A stretch of DNA of 61,222 nucleotides, taken from the NCBI GenBank assembly GCA_003427395.1, contig BFEA01000225.1, forward strand, positions 123,822 through 185,043. The letters run 5' to 3'. The notes beneath the pieces are model-generated. The model saw only the letters and a list, made by a program, of their open reading frames with translations, was not told where the DNA came from and did not search any database. The stretch is from Chara braunii (lineage: Eukaryota > Streptophyta > Charophyceae > Charales > Characeae). Each line of letters starts with the position of its first letter. Position 1 is the first letter of the stretch. Below, in pieces: positions 44,354 to 54,598 of this stretch. Both the position numbers and the translations under genes were made by a program.

Positions 44354-44825
44354 GAGAGAAGGTTAACAACTGTCGTATTTTTCATCACCACTTTAGGACA
44401 CCCGTCACCACTTCAGAATGCAGTTTGCCTAAACAATAGGTTTTCAGGGTCTTTGGACCTTTCACCACTTCAGGATCATTTAGGTCTGAGAATCTTGAAT
44501 GGTTCTGAAGTGGTGAAAACTCCGAAGACCCTGAAAACCACTTGTTTGGGCAGGTTGCATCCTCAAGTGGTGAAGGGTGGTTTTCATGGTCTTCAGACCT
44601 TTCACAACTTCAGGACCATTCAAGATTTTTAGACTGCCAAAAACTCTCACTTGACCACTTCAGGACACCCTTCACCACTTCAAGATGCAGCCTACCTAAA
44701 CAGGTGTTTTTCAGGGTCTTCGGACCTTTCACCGCTTCAGGACCATTCAGAATTTTCAAACTGCCAAAAACTCTCACCTTAGAATTTTCATTCTTGAATT
44801 TTCAGCTACCCGATAACCGCATGTG
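44354..44825. mobile_element. 472 bp insertion with 8 bp flanking direct repeat and a long internal inverted repeat
   Basis: AGAACCAA occurs at 44346-44353 and 44826-44833, and the uninterrupted copy 6 has a single CAGAACCAATGG here. So the intervening 472 bp looks like an insertion with an 8 bp target-site duplication. Inside are inverted arms of about 80 bp (44399-44480 against 44499-44580; words TTTTCAGGGTCTTTGGACC and TCACCACTTCAG) plus a third direct copy at about 44668-44750. Terminal inverted repeats are not clear. 8 bp duplications are typical of hAT-type transposons, but no further hAT signature is visible. Confidence 0.65.
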
Positions 44826-45200
44826 AGAACCAATAGACTACACTAGGAATAAGAAGAATAGAAGGAGAAGACTTTGAGTCACTCAAATACAAGAGGGGTG
44901 CGCTCTGACTCGTGGGAGAGGGCATTGAATTCTTCAATCACCTGAGGGGCCCGCAATGGTGACCGAAACGCAATAATACGGCCAGGCTAGAGTCAAACCG
45001 CAGAGTAATCTCACATTGTCAGTCCTCCAAATCGCAGCGATAACCCTGTTGCAAAACCCGATTACCTCTCCAAACCACTGCGTCGCCTTCCCTAACCAAA
45101 CTGCCGCTACGCAGCCTAAAAAAACATTGTTTCAAATAGAACATACGCCCTGTGTTATATTCAGAATGCAGGTGGAGCGCGACAAAAACTCAGCAGAAAC

Positions 45201-46060
45201 GCAGTGTGTTGAGCAACCGTGCACAACAAAGAGTATAATAACAGTACAAGAAGGCGCAAAACAACAATGATTTCTTAGAGTAGCAGCGCCTGGCTCGAAG
45301 TCTCGCACTCCTCCAAACACAACAACGGTAAGTTTTACTAGCAACAGCTCCTAGTCTGACCGACAATAGCTCCAAAAACGACACCAAACTTACATGCCTC
45401 GATACTTAGTTTTGACGATAACACCAACCCTGACAGTACAGGTAGTGGTTGGGCAGTGAAAGGGTACAGCAACCGGTCACTCAGCAGCGAGCAGAACAAC
45501 ATCCCCGCTCCTCTTCAAGCACGGGATGAGACTGAAGCTCCCTCTAAATCATAGTCCGGTGCTTCCGGGCATGGTCACAGAACACGCAACACGTACCAAA
45601 AAATCCAACTCTTCCGAGATACATGTTCGATGCACAGACTGCCGCCGTACCTAAAACGAGTTTGAACCTTCCTCAGGATTGTGGACAATACATCGCCCGT
45701 ATGCCTGGCACAACCCCCACAACCCACACTGACTAACTACCATTCCTCAGGTATCAGGCAGATGGAATAAATCTTCTGCCAAAAGTTGGGCGGATACACA
45801 GTTGCACCCCTTTTGGCATGATATGTTGACTTCTAATTCATCTCTTATCGCCAGCTTGGTCTTTGAGGTAAGCTCTTTCTCCCTCTCTCTCTCTTTGACA
45901 AGATGAACAAGATCGCAATGAATGTTCTGGTAGGATATCGGTAGGTCCATCACGACTGACGGGCACTTCGTAGAGAAATCCCGGTGTGATTATGGACTAC
46001 GTAGTTGTCAGATGGGAATGCCCATGTGCACGCTAAGAGATAGAGACAGACTTTCATGAA
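45201..46060. other. Unassigned tail after element 4
   Basis: CAACA/CAGCA-rich sequence like the other tails. Short CT run at 45882-45895. No gene. Confidence 0.4.
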
Positions 46061-46061
46061 T

Positions 46062-46115
46062 AGGATGAGGAAACTCGGCATGAATCTTCCACTAGAACAC
46101 GACAAGATAAATTGT
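46062..46115 (-). repeat. ~55 bp dispersed motif copy
   Basis: Plus strand reads GATGAGGAAACTCGGCATG then AATCTTCCACTAGAACACG. Ends about 20 bp before element 5. Confidence 0.65.
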
Positions 46116-46132
46116 TTTTCGACCTTCCATGA

Positions 46133-46985
46133 TGTCGAGCGCATCCGTCCGGCACCGTACAAGGCAGCGTGGGACCTTCCTGGCCCCGTCACGCAGGAGT
46201 TGGTCCTAATCCTCGTCGCGAATACATAATGGAGCTTCCGCAAGCCGCTCCGGCCGAGTGTGTTTGCCATACCTCTCGCGAGCCCCTACGACAGGATATG
46301 GCCTACGCGAGGCACGACTTACCTCCACCTTACGGGAGTTTTTACCTCCCTTCGGTGGGCGTATCTCCGTCGAGCTATCAGTCCACAATACGAAAGCTAA
46401 TCAAGTGCAATCGCAGACGTGGGCCAGCCGAAGGCGTTTCTCGTACGTTGTAGTATAGGGGGTACGTGCGGTACTACGCCTCTATCGGACCCGCACGTGA
46501 ACCGACATCTTGGGGGGTTGAGGTCCTAAGCGCGACTCGTCGCCGGTCGACTATGACGTATCTCACACACCACGTGCATGCCACTCTCAGAATATAATAA
46601 TAAAAATGCACACACATACACATACATATACAGAACGACATAGAATAAACAATGCGACAACATTCCTAGTCCCTTAATAGTCATCCCATAACTCTCTGGT
46701 GCGGAAATCGGATAGACGTCACGCGCGAAACTTTAGTATAAAACCGTGCGGACGCAGGGCTAAATCATATCGACTAGCAATGCATTAATAAGCAAGCAGT
46801 CGCGATGATGACGTATTATGTAGTGTCCATAATCAAGCGGTCCCTCGTGGATCCCAGTACCGCTTATGACACTCAAGTGTCAGACTCGAAGTATCGTGAA
46901 GACTTGTCCCTTCACGATATTGCACGGCTGAAGGAATAGCCGTGCGGCCGCCTCGGCACCTCCGACCTTTAGGCTGAGTGTCTCG
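46133..46985 (+). repeat. 5' GC-rich module of element copy 5
   Basis: Hairpin II TACCTCTCGCGAGCCCC with GGCCTACGCGAGG at about 46268-46312, ACACTCAAGTGT at about 46867-46880. Extra strong stems occur in its distal part: ATCGTGAAG/CTTCACGAT (about 46891-46916) and GCACGGCT/AGCCGTGC (about 46923-46945). The latter are absent from most other copies. Confidence 0.75.
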
Positions 46986-47830
46986 GCAGGCATGGCAAAT
47001 ACCAACGTCCGACTAAGAAACCTTTAAGAAACATACAACAAAAAGAGGGGTTTTCCTCCCTTTCTCAATCTCATCCAATATTTAACCCTTAAGCGTGGGC
47101 CCTCTCAGACCACGCGAACACCCAACATAGGTACATACGTATATATGTGTAAAGGGGAATAAGTATGTGATGATCACTTCTCACAATCACAGTGAGACTC
47201 CTCACAGCCATATATATGCGTGTGATAGCAGACAGTCAAATTCAAATCCGAACCACAGTACAAACCTGCAATCACATTAAAGAGTCAACCAAAAGTCCAC
47301 GCACTACACGGAGTCAACTTCAACCAAACTCTATATTCATACCCCTCGCTTTAACCATGCAAGCCCCAACCCTTGTCCAACCAACCATAATTAAATACTA
47401 AGTACCTTTGTTAAATGACCATTCAATAAAAGTCCGGGTGAAAACCTTAATAAAACAATAAAAATCATCAGGGCTAAAGTCTTTTAGGTTGAGCATTGAG
47501 GGTGAATTGGAGTTGACTCGGAGTCGTAGACCGACGAATCGGCAACTGACCTGTTATCAGTGATAACATAAGGTAATCCGTGTAGGATGAAGCTGAATCT
47601 AGTCCTGATTTCGAATCAAACGTTCAAAAGGACCTGTAACACAAGACATGTCAATCCCAAGCTAAATCTACGAGTCCAAATCGAGGGTAACATTCATATC
47701 ACGTTTTCACCAAGAATCATTATTCTTAACTAATCCTGAGTCTACCCCTAGGTCAGTACCTAATGAAAAGGTAGATCTTTGGCGGAATCTCCTCTATGCA
47801 GAGTGAATTGCTAGAATTGTCACCTATCAA
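46986..47830 (+). repeat. Middle module of element copy 5
   Basis: Landmarks are CCAACGTCCGACTAAGAAACC, GACCATTCAATAAAAGTC, TGTTATCAGTGATAACA (about 47552-47568) and ATCC/GGAT (about 47576). The CCTGT arm faces ACATG here, one of the few mismatched cases. Non-coding. Confidence 0.7.
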
Positions 47831-47839
47831 AATATAATC

Positions 47840-48420
47840 TAACTCCTCTAAACTAAGAAAATTTCGACAGCGCTTCCCGTAGGAAAAGTGTCTTCTCGGA
47901 ATTTATAATAACTCATAATATGCAAAACAAAAACGATCTCTAACTCTGGAAAGTCAAAATTTGTCCAACTCCCCGAATTAGTAAAAATTTTGGCAGCACC
48001 TCTTTAAGAAAGGTAGACTTCTCATATTTATACTAAGTCAGGTATAAACTCAGTCATAAAACCTGAGTTCAACTAAGACAAAGCTTAACTAACTCCTTAG
48101 ATTTGTAGAAATTTCGGCAGCGCTTCCCGTAGAGAAAGTGTTGTTCCAAGATTTATACAAAGCTAAGTTCAAAATTTAAGATGATTTTGACTTTTCAAGG
48201 TCTAATTTTGTCTAACTCCCTTAATTAGCAAAAATTTGGGCAGCACTCCCTTTAGAAAAGGAGGTGTTCCAAATTTTTACTAAGCCAAAAAGTCAGAAAA
48301 GATGGACCCTGAAAAAGACAAAATTGGACTAACTTCTTGGTTTTGTAGAAATTCTGGCAGCACTTCCCGTAGAGAAAGTGGCTTACGAAGATTTATGCAA
48401 ACGCAAGTATAATAAAATAT
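47840..48420 (+). repeat. ~120 bp tandem units, copy 5
   Basis: Five units at about 47860, 47985, 48110, 48235 and 48350 (period close to 125 bp), alternating between GCGCTTCCCGTAGG and CACCTCTTTAAG / CACTCCCTTTAG cores. The alternates keep foldability: ACCTCTT/AAGAAAGGT and CTCCCTTT/AAAAGGAG. Confidence 0.85.
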
Positions 48421-48679
48421 CCCAAAAAATGTAGAAATTGACCTAAGTAAAAAAAAATTAGCTCAGAAAATGCAGGAATTTAAAACTAACTCATATGGCT
48501 CTAGCATGTGGCGAGCAACTAAAGCAACTACCTATCAACTAAAACTCAGACTAAGTAGTAGTCGCATTCAGTTTCATGCAGGCCAAACCACAAATGTAAG
48601 TATTTTCACCATCCCAAAGTCAACTTATCAAACAAGAGTTCATGGTCTCTCAATGATTTATCCCTTTATACCCAGCTTA

Positions 48680-49400
48680 CATAAGGAATAAAGCCAGACC
48701 ACCCAATCTTATGGAAACCTGTCTAGCTCATCCATATAATATTCACAAACACAGGGCACGACAACTTTTCTCTTCTTTGGGCATGTGACTACGTCACTCT
48801 AGTCGCCCTGAATTATTTACGTATCCAAGTTATATATAATTGTTTGTACTTTGTATTTTAAGGCAACATATGACTGAACCGGTCATCTTAGATCAAGATT
48901 CAGCCTGTCCCTTCTTACCCCAATTTTATTCTTAGTTCATGCTCTCTTCAGTTGGTGATAAGCTATGGTCGGACCATCCAATCTTATGGAAAAATATTTG
49001 ACTAGCCTGTTCATAAATAGTAGTATATGTGTTCCAGCATGTGCGTGGCTCCAGACCAGACCACCCAATCTTATGGGAACCTGTCCGGTCCTTTGCCTGA
49101 ATTTTCTCCTTCAAAATAAAGCAAGAGAGAGTCAAGGTCATCCAATCTCATGGAACTTTCCCAACCCCCTTTCAAAAATTAACAAAACATAAGAAAACCC
49201 CAAGGAAAAACAAGGCGACCAAGCCATCTAATCTTATGGAAAAATGCTTAACTCCTGAAAATCAAGGACATGCAGTCCTCACAAGTTAAAGCAACCAGAC
49301 CACCCAATCTTATGGGAACCTGTCTGGTCCTTTAGACAATCAAAAGTAAACATAGCACTGGACCCTCAAATCTTATGGAGACTCTCCCAGCCTTTGGTTG
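48680..49400 (+). repeat. Hairpin array E (CCAATCTTATGG loops)
   Basis: About nine units; loop CACCCAATCTTATGGGAACCT or close. Stems: ACCAGAC/GTCTGGT (49294-49300, 49322-49328), GACCAGAC/GTCCGGTC (about 49055-49093), GCCAGAC/GTCTAGC (about 48682-48716), CTGAA/TTCAG (about 48872-48901). Orthologous in spacer order to arrays B, C, D and F but with a different loop. Confidence 0.85.
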
Positions 49401-50000
49401 ACACAGTCAAACATGCAATACTGCCTTCCTCCCACCTTTCCCCCCAGATGCAATCCCACAATCTGCTTTCAGTCAAACAACCAAAATTGAAACTGCATTG
49501 TACACACATTCCTTTATTCAATCTGGGTTGTGTCATGAAGGTCAAACTGCAGAGTCAAATCAGGGATGCACACAGTATACTCAGTCAAAACATAGCAAGG
49601 GGTGCAGTTAAGGGTTATAACAGGGTTTATAGAGGGAAAGCAAATGGTTACCACTCAGTTCCCTGCCTCCAGAACTCCCGAGTTTCGCTAGAGCTCCCGC
49701 AATCGGTGGGCTGACTCCCCACAGAGTCTTGCTGCGGTCCTACGGGTTGCAATCCCGCCTGCCGCCTTCCTCTCGTAATAGGATTAGACTTAGATTGAGA
49801 AGGGCAGAAGTAGGGGTTTGAGACTCTCGAGATACAGGAGAGGTGCACTCAGACTCGCATCTGAGGGCCTTGTTGCCTTGATGCGCCTGAGGGCCCTGCA
49901 ATAATGGCCAAAATGCGTGGGCGCCGGTTAAACTGAAGTCAAACTATTAAAGTCAACCCTCTGACGACCTCCCAGTTCGCAGCCATAATCTCCTCTCTTC
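49401..50000 (+). repeat. 3' module of element copy 5
   Basis: AACTC/GAGTT (about 49674-49685), GACTCCCCACAGAGTC (about 49711-49726), CTACGGGTTGCAATCCCG and CTCAGACTCGCATCTGAG (about 49848-49865). Copy 6 has CCTCCCACAGAGG in place of the second and CTCAGACTCGCGTGAG in place of the last. Confidence 0.75.
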
Positions 50001-50757
50001 ACACACAAACTCCTCCGCAGGACTTGTGACCCGAAATGTAGCAGCTACAAGTAAGTCTGCAAGCTTCGCGACGGGCCTCCTAGTCACTATAAGGGCCGCA
50101 GATGGCCGGGCAACTCCTAATGATACTGAGGAAGTAGCCACGACAACAATCGAACAGCTGGCCCAGCACCGGATACTGGGACTGAAGGCGGAAGGCCCGT
50201 AGGCACGGCTTACCACCCTGCAGGTAAGCCTCCAAACGCTCGGCGGACCTCTCGCTTCTTACATCGATAGGATGGGCAAAGCCGAGTGTATCTTCCACCA
50301 GGAAACGGAAAGATACAATGCCCCGCTGGAACCTTCTGCTGTTGTCACGCCCGTACTCAGACTCATTCTGCTGCCTTCCCTCGTCCGTCTCCGCACCCGG
50401 CTGACAGCCACTCCACAGCCTGTCCATAGCCGCCATTCGTACTTTTTCTCATGTTGCAGTACCTCGGCAGTAACTGCAGCATCCCTCCATTGTATATCGC
50501 CCTGAGTACCACTCCTGCGTGTGTACATACGTAGGAGAGAAAGCTCTCCTCCCCCCACACACGATGAACAAAGCTGGATGAATCTCCGCTTCGAACACCG
50601 TCAGATGCATGAGTTGTCGTGCATACGCCCTAGGAGATGAGAGGGAGTTTTCCATCGATCGACGACACAACGTACCAAGTAATAGGTAAGTCTCCATCTC
50701 GCGGCCCCCTCTTGTGCATCCCCAATCGAACCAGACACACAAATCTTTGAAGGAAAG
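50001..50757 (+). other. Tail of element 5 with a coding-like conserved block
   Basis: CAGGTAAG at 50220-50227 precedes a block (50252-50320) whose frame reads YIDRMGKAECIFHQETERY. The matching block after element 6 (about 60203-60263) reads YINRMSAVERIFHNDADRC in the same frame without indels. May be a relic exon or simply a conserved repeat. No family recognised. Confidence 0.45.
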
Positions 50758-50910
50758 TTGAAAATGAATCTCCCTCTAAAAACCGAAAAGATCCATTCCT
50801 CTTTCTCTCTCCCTTTTTTTGTTTTCCATTTTAACGCGCAGCTCCCGCAATGACGACGTGCAAAATCGAAATGGATCTTCCGTTAAAGCGTGGTAGGATG
50901 CATTTCCCCG
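50758..50910 (-). repeat. Two ~55 bp dispersed motif copies
   Basis: 50758-50800 (TTGAAAATGAATCTCCCTC then TAAAAACCGAAAAGATCC) and 50861-50910 (AAAATCGAAATGGATCTTCC then GTTAAAGCGTGGTAGGATGC), both reverse orientation. Confidence 0.75.
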
Positions 50911-50919
50911 CTTAATCTC

Positions 50920-51690
50920 TCTCTTCCTTTTCCTTTCGTTCCCAACACCTCCGCGCACTCCTCTTCTCACCTACCCCCTCACCTGCTACCTCTCTTCCAA
51001 AACTAACAGTACTAGCGGAGTCGCCCCACCGAAGTACTTCACCCCTGCCTTTTATTTCACTCGATTCCGCATTGGATCAAGCGAAAACTTCGTTTTTCCT
51101 AAGTCAACGACCTGTGCTTCCGATAGCCTTCGCGTTGCTCCTCTTCCTACGAACTCTAAGCTTACTCTACCAATCCCAAAACTAATCACACGATTGAGGT
51201 CGCCTTACTCAGAAACATCGGAATCGAGCCTCTCTTTGTCTGAAACCGATCAGAGACGAGGGAGATAAGTGTTTCCTTACTCTCCCTCCTTCTTGCTTCC
51301 GCCATCTCTCACGCAGCCTATCCCTCTTCTACCACCATGTCTACTAGTTGTCTACTAAAACTAGCATTACCATCCAACTCGCCTTAACTAAGGACCTCAA
51401 AATCACTCCTTGTCCCGTCAGTTTTCATCGATGAACGGGTGGGATCTTCGCTTTTTACTCCTTCCCTCTCTTACTCGTCTCCGCCATGGCTCGTCCCGTT
51501 TTTCATACGAATCTTGTCGGGGGATCACGTCCAGATTCGCCCCCACCCCCTTTCCTTCGTAGCCTCCGCCTTGTCTCGATCGCTCCATTCCGACCTTTCT
51601 CCCTCTACGCTGTCCGAGCGCTCTGGGTAATCCGGATTGATGCGCTAACTCGAAAGCTAAAAAGGGAGTGTTTCACCTGATGAGTCAATT
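50920..51690 (+). repeat. Pyrimidine-rich hairpin array (family H), copy 2
   Basis: Units with CTCCGCGCACTCCTCTTC, TCACGCAGCCTATCCCTC, and TTCCGCCATCTCTC or CTCCGCCATGGC. Hairpin CCCGT (51414-51418), loop about CAGTTTTCATCGATGA, ACGGG (51435-51439). Overlapping short ORFs are not supported. Confidence 0.65.
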
Positions 51691-52070
51691 CGGCCCTTAC
51701 TATGAGGTGCGTTGAAAGGCGCTGCCTATGCTCATCCATGGCAACCCCGACGCAACAAACAGGTAGCAGCGACCTGGGCCCGCTGCCGCGGCTACTGTAC
51801 AGACATAGGTGAGGCGGGGCCCAGTGCCAAACTGTAATAATAGTAACGAACTTTCTACTAATAACCTTTTGAAAGTCGTGGTGGGGGAGAAGGTCCTGTA
51901 TGAACAGCCATGGCGCAACCTGAGCCGCGGTGACCTTCCACTTTTACCTGTGGCCCCTCTGCCTGGGCACAGTCCTCTATCCCTTCTTGAGGTCGAAGCC
52001 CCCATAGGCTCGCATGCACACCGAACTCGTCGGCCCCTATCTCCAAGACGAGCAAATTGAAGGAACTTCG
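51691..52070 (+). repeat. Dispersed repeat R, diverged copy
   Basis: AATAATAGTAACGAACTTTC, CCTCTGCCTGGGCACAGTCC and CATAGGCTCGCATGCACACC correspond in order to R landmarks at 10190-10360. More diverged than the copies at 31790 and 54190. Confidence 0.5.
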
Positions 52071-52239
52071 CCATCAACCTAAACACGAGGGGACCTAGCC
52101 GGACCCCGTCAGGAGGGACGCGTACTCACGGTCCTCAACACCCGCGACAACCATTGAATCCGGCGTTGCGCCCAAGTCAACAACCCGTCGGATTCATAAA
52201 AGAAGTAGAAATACAACGCAAAAATGAGTTATCTGGAAA

Positions 52240-52425
52240 ATGCTACCACCGATCGGACGCCGCTGATGGCAAAACCAAGGGGGATAGCCTCGCCGGGCCC
52301 TCCGAGCTATTTTAATATTTCTACGTCGTCGCCGCTCAATCTCGATCCCTGAATCTCCTTGATGAAAGTCCGCCACCGTAACCAATAGTGCTAGACCCAA
52401 GGTCGGGTCCAGTTTTAACAAACAC
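52240..52425 (+). repeat. Dispersed repeat B, copy 2
   Basis: Plus strand here is the complement of the copy at 3890: AACCAAGGGGGATAGCCTCG, ATCTCGATCCCTGAATCTCC, CCAATAGTGCTAGACCCAAG. Strand is given relative to the adjacent R copy. Confidence 0.65.
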
Positions 52426-53140
52426 TTAAATAAATGGATACTGCGCGATGCGCAGACTTACCGAAACGTCTTCAAAGATCACACTGTTGTCGATGTCGTC
52501 CTCTGCACGTATGCCCAAGTCACAGACAAGCGCAATCGGTCAACGAAGCATAATCTTTTTAATCCTAGTTTAATCAGAAATAAAAACTTGGCTGGCGATC
52601 ACGCCGGTTTTTCTATCATCAACAAGTAAAAGGATCACGCACGCCTCAAATTTGCGCGTCCACACCCGTCAACGTAAATTACAGATGTAGCCGCGTCTGT
52701 TGCTTGCAAAAACCAGGGCGGATACCCTTGTAAGGGCATTCGCACCGACAATGCAGAGGGATAGGGAAAAGTTGTTCCATCAATATTTCTGAGAAAATTC
52801 GAGACGAATCTTTCGTTTGGAATCTTCTAGATTCATAGCACCCTGTCACCGGCTTTGTGCGCGGCTCTAAACAAGTACATGAACTCTCTTTCTCTCTCTA
52901 ACTCCTTCACTCTCCACCCCGCCATCTCAACTCTTTCTACTTCTTTTTCTTCGCTTGCTATTGCTAACATATGAAGGGGCCTGGCTACTCACATGGCCTG
53001 GCTCGATCGAAATCTCGAGGTTGCAGCTCTGGGCAAAGAGACTATTCCGTCGGTGGTCACGACGAAGAGGAAGGTTGGAAACTCAACCACCTCCTCGAGC
53101 ATGAGCACGAAAGTCCGGTGCATGCCCAACTCCATTAAAA
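52426..53140 (+). other. Sequence with palindrome P copy 7 and a weak 55 bp motif
   Basis: P copy at 52722-52757 (GGATACCCTTGTAAGGGCATTC then GCACCGACAATGC). A weak motif at 52788-52840 (AAATTCGAGACGAATCTTTCG). Remaining sequence unassigned; no gene. Confidence 0.6.
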
Positions 53141-53185
53141 TGCGCAAAATGAAAATAAATCTCCCGCTAAAGTTATTGGCGGTTA
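53141..53185 (-). repeat. ~55 bp dispersed motif copy
   Basis: TGCGCAAAATGAAAATAAAT then CTCCCGCTAAAGTTATTGG; reverse orientation. Confidence 0.75.
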
Positions 53186-53489
53186 CATCACCTTTACTCA
53201 TGGACAGACACATGCCCCTACGCTGCCCGTTCCTTTCTTCACTTCCTAAGTGGGATTCCTCCTACGGAATTGCCCCACCATCATACCTTTGAGGTACGTA
53301 CTCCCTATACCTGCTTTGCCCCTATTTCAAGCTCTCTTTCGTCACCTTCGTCGAGCCATACCAACTTCACGCGTAGCCCCTAGCACTCACACCGGTCAAA
53401 CCACTTACCCGTTGCCAAATCTGACAACGCCATTGGATTTGCCTTCAAGCAAAACTCCAACTTCTAATGTCCGTTTTCCAAAAACGGTC
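53186..53489. other. Unassigned sequence, no gene seen
   Basis: No supported ORF; a 99-aa ORF at 52993-53292 runs through the repeated motif. Confidence 0.4.
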
Positions 53490-54130
53490 GAGAGATGGTA
53501 GAGCTAAAAAAAACTTACTCTCGTTCCCTCTCTGTCTTTCCCCCTCAACCATATCCACGCACTCTATTTTCTACTAACCTCTCGTTCTACTAATCTAGCG
53601 ATGAAACTAACCCCGCCATTCATCTCGCAATGCCTAAAAACCCCTACTTGGCAACCTAATTTGCTAAAAACAGTAAAAAACGACCGAGTTATAGCAATTT
53701 CACTCCTTGTCTCCTTCCTCTTCGTCTCTCTCTGATGTCCCCGCGCACCTCCTTCTTCCTCTCTCTCCTATTCTTCTCAATCTACAATCGAACTAGCCAC
53801 GGATTCCCATTCACCAGCCCTCAAAATTCTCGCGTACACTTTTCTCCAGTCTGATTCTATAGAGAATCGAACAAGTTATTCGTTTTTCCCTCCGCCATAG
53901 TTGTTTTCTCCCATACCCCACATGCACCTCGGGCAACTTCGCGTCTCGATTCATCCTTTCCCTTGCTTCTCCTTTGTTGCCTTTGTACTTTGTCACTCTC
54001 TTCCGTTCTTCTGCGCACTCTCTCTCTGCACTAAGATCGTGCACTATCCCAAGCACCATGGCGGAGTTGCTTGATACTAACAGCAGGACGTGATCATCGA
54101 AGTCAAAATCCGCTAAGGAGTGTTGTTCTG
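53490..54130 (+). repeat. Pyrimidine-rich hairpin array (family H), copy 3
   Basis: ATCCACGCACTCTATTTTC, TCTACTAACCTCTCG, AACTAACCCCGCCATTCATC, CCCGCGCACCTCC. A diverged hairpin GCTAAAAAC/GTTATAGC occupies the homologous position near 53663-53696. Followed by R at 54190, as in the other copies. Confidence 0.65.
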
Positions 54131-54189
54131 ACGCTGCGACAAGTGGGAAGGCGTTGGCCCGCTGCTAAGCCTGCAGCGTGGGCTAGGGT

Positions 54190-54430
54190 GGACCGGACCT
54201 AAGAGGTAGATAGTGGTGGTCGTATCAAATATCCAAATGACAACTTTGAAGACCCAAGTGAGGTGGGTTTCATGGGAACGGTCGTAGTAGCCAGTTTCGT
54301 TTGTGGGCCTCCCGACAGTGCCCTGGGCCGCCTGTCCCTAGGTGCAGTCCCGTCTGTCGGGTCCCAACGGGCACGCTCACACTCAAACCTCTCATGGTAG
54401 ATGGCGGGGGATGACCGTGCAGCCGCAACG
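54190..54430 (+). repeat. Dispersed repeat R copy
   Basis: GGTGGTCGTATCAAATATCC, AACTTTGAAGACCCAAGTG, TGCCCTGGGCCGCCTGTCCC, CGGGCACGCTCACACTCAAA. Confidence 0.75.
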
Positions 54431-54598
54431 ACCTCCGACACCCTCGGGCTGCAGCCCCACAGGCTCGCTCAGAATGTTCTCCAATTTCCTTTCACTTTAG
54501 GTTGTCAGCGCTATCCAAATGGGACGCAAAGGAAGCCACGATCACGAACCCCACCACTCTCGCGCACGTTGACCTCCTCAGTCCGTGTTTCAGCGCGG

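Larger units (their letters stand above)
42700..45200 (+). repeat. Hairpin-array element, copy 4 (5' truncated, interrupted)
   Basis: Begins inside the ~120 bp array (two units, about 42780 and 42895), then array D (43200-44010) and the 3' module (44010-45200). A 472 bp sequence interrupts the 3' module at 44354-44825. Without it, flanks rejoin collinearly with 58780-58830. A short local duplication of CCATCAATTAATATTC lies near 43467-43510. Confidence 0.75.
46133..50000 (+). repeat. Hairpin-array element, copy 5 (full order of modules)
   Basis: All modules are present and collinear with copy 6. The 5' boundary TGTCGAGCGCATC is shared exactly with 54599 and 19323, and the upstream sequence is unrelated in the three copies. 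The 3' similarity to copy 6 fades near 50000; beyond it an isolated block (50215-50330) and the motif and pyrimidine array are again shared. No terminal repeats or target duplication were identified. Non-coding throughout. Confidence 0.8.

Noticed and set aside
46133-50000. LTR retrotransposon or LINE
   Set aside because: No direct terminal repeats, primer-binding site, polypurine tract or protein domains found; a decayed or non-autonomous relative cannot be excluded without a search.
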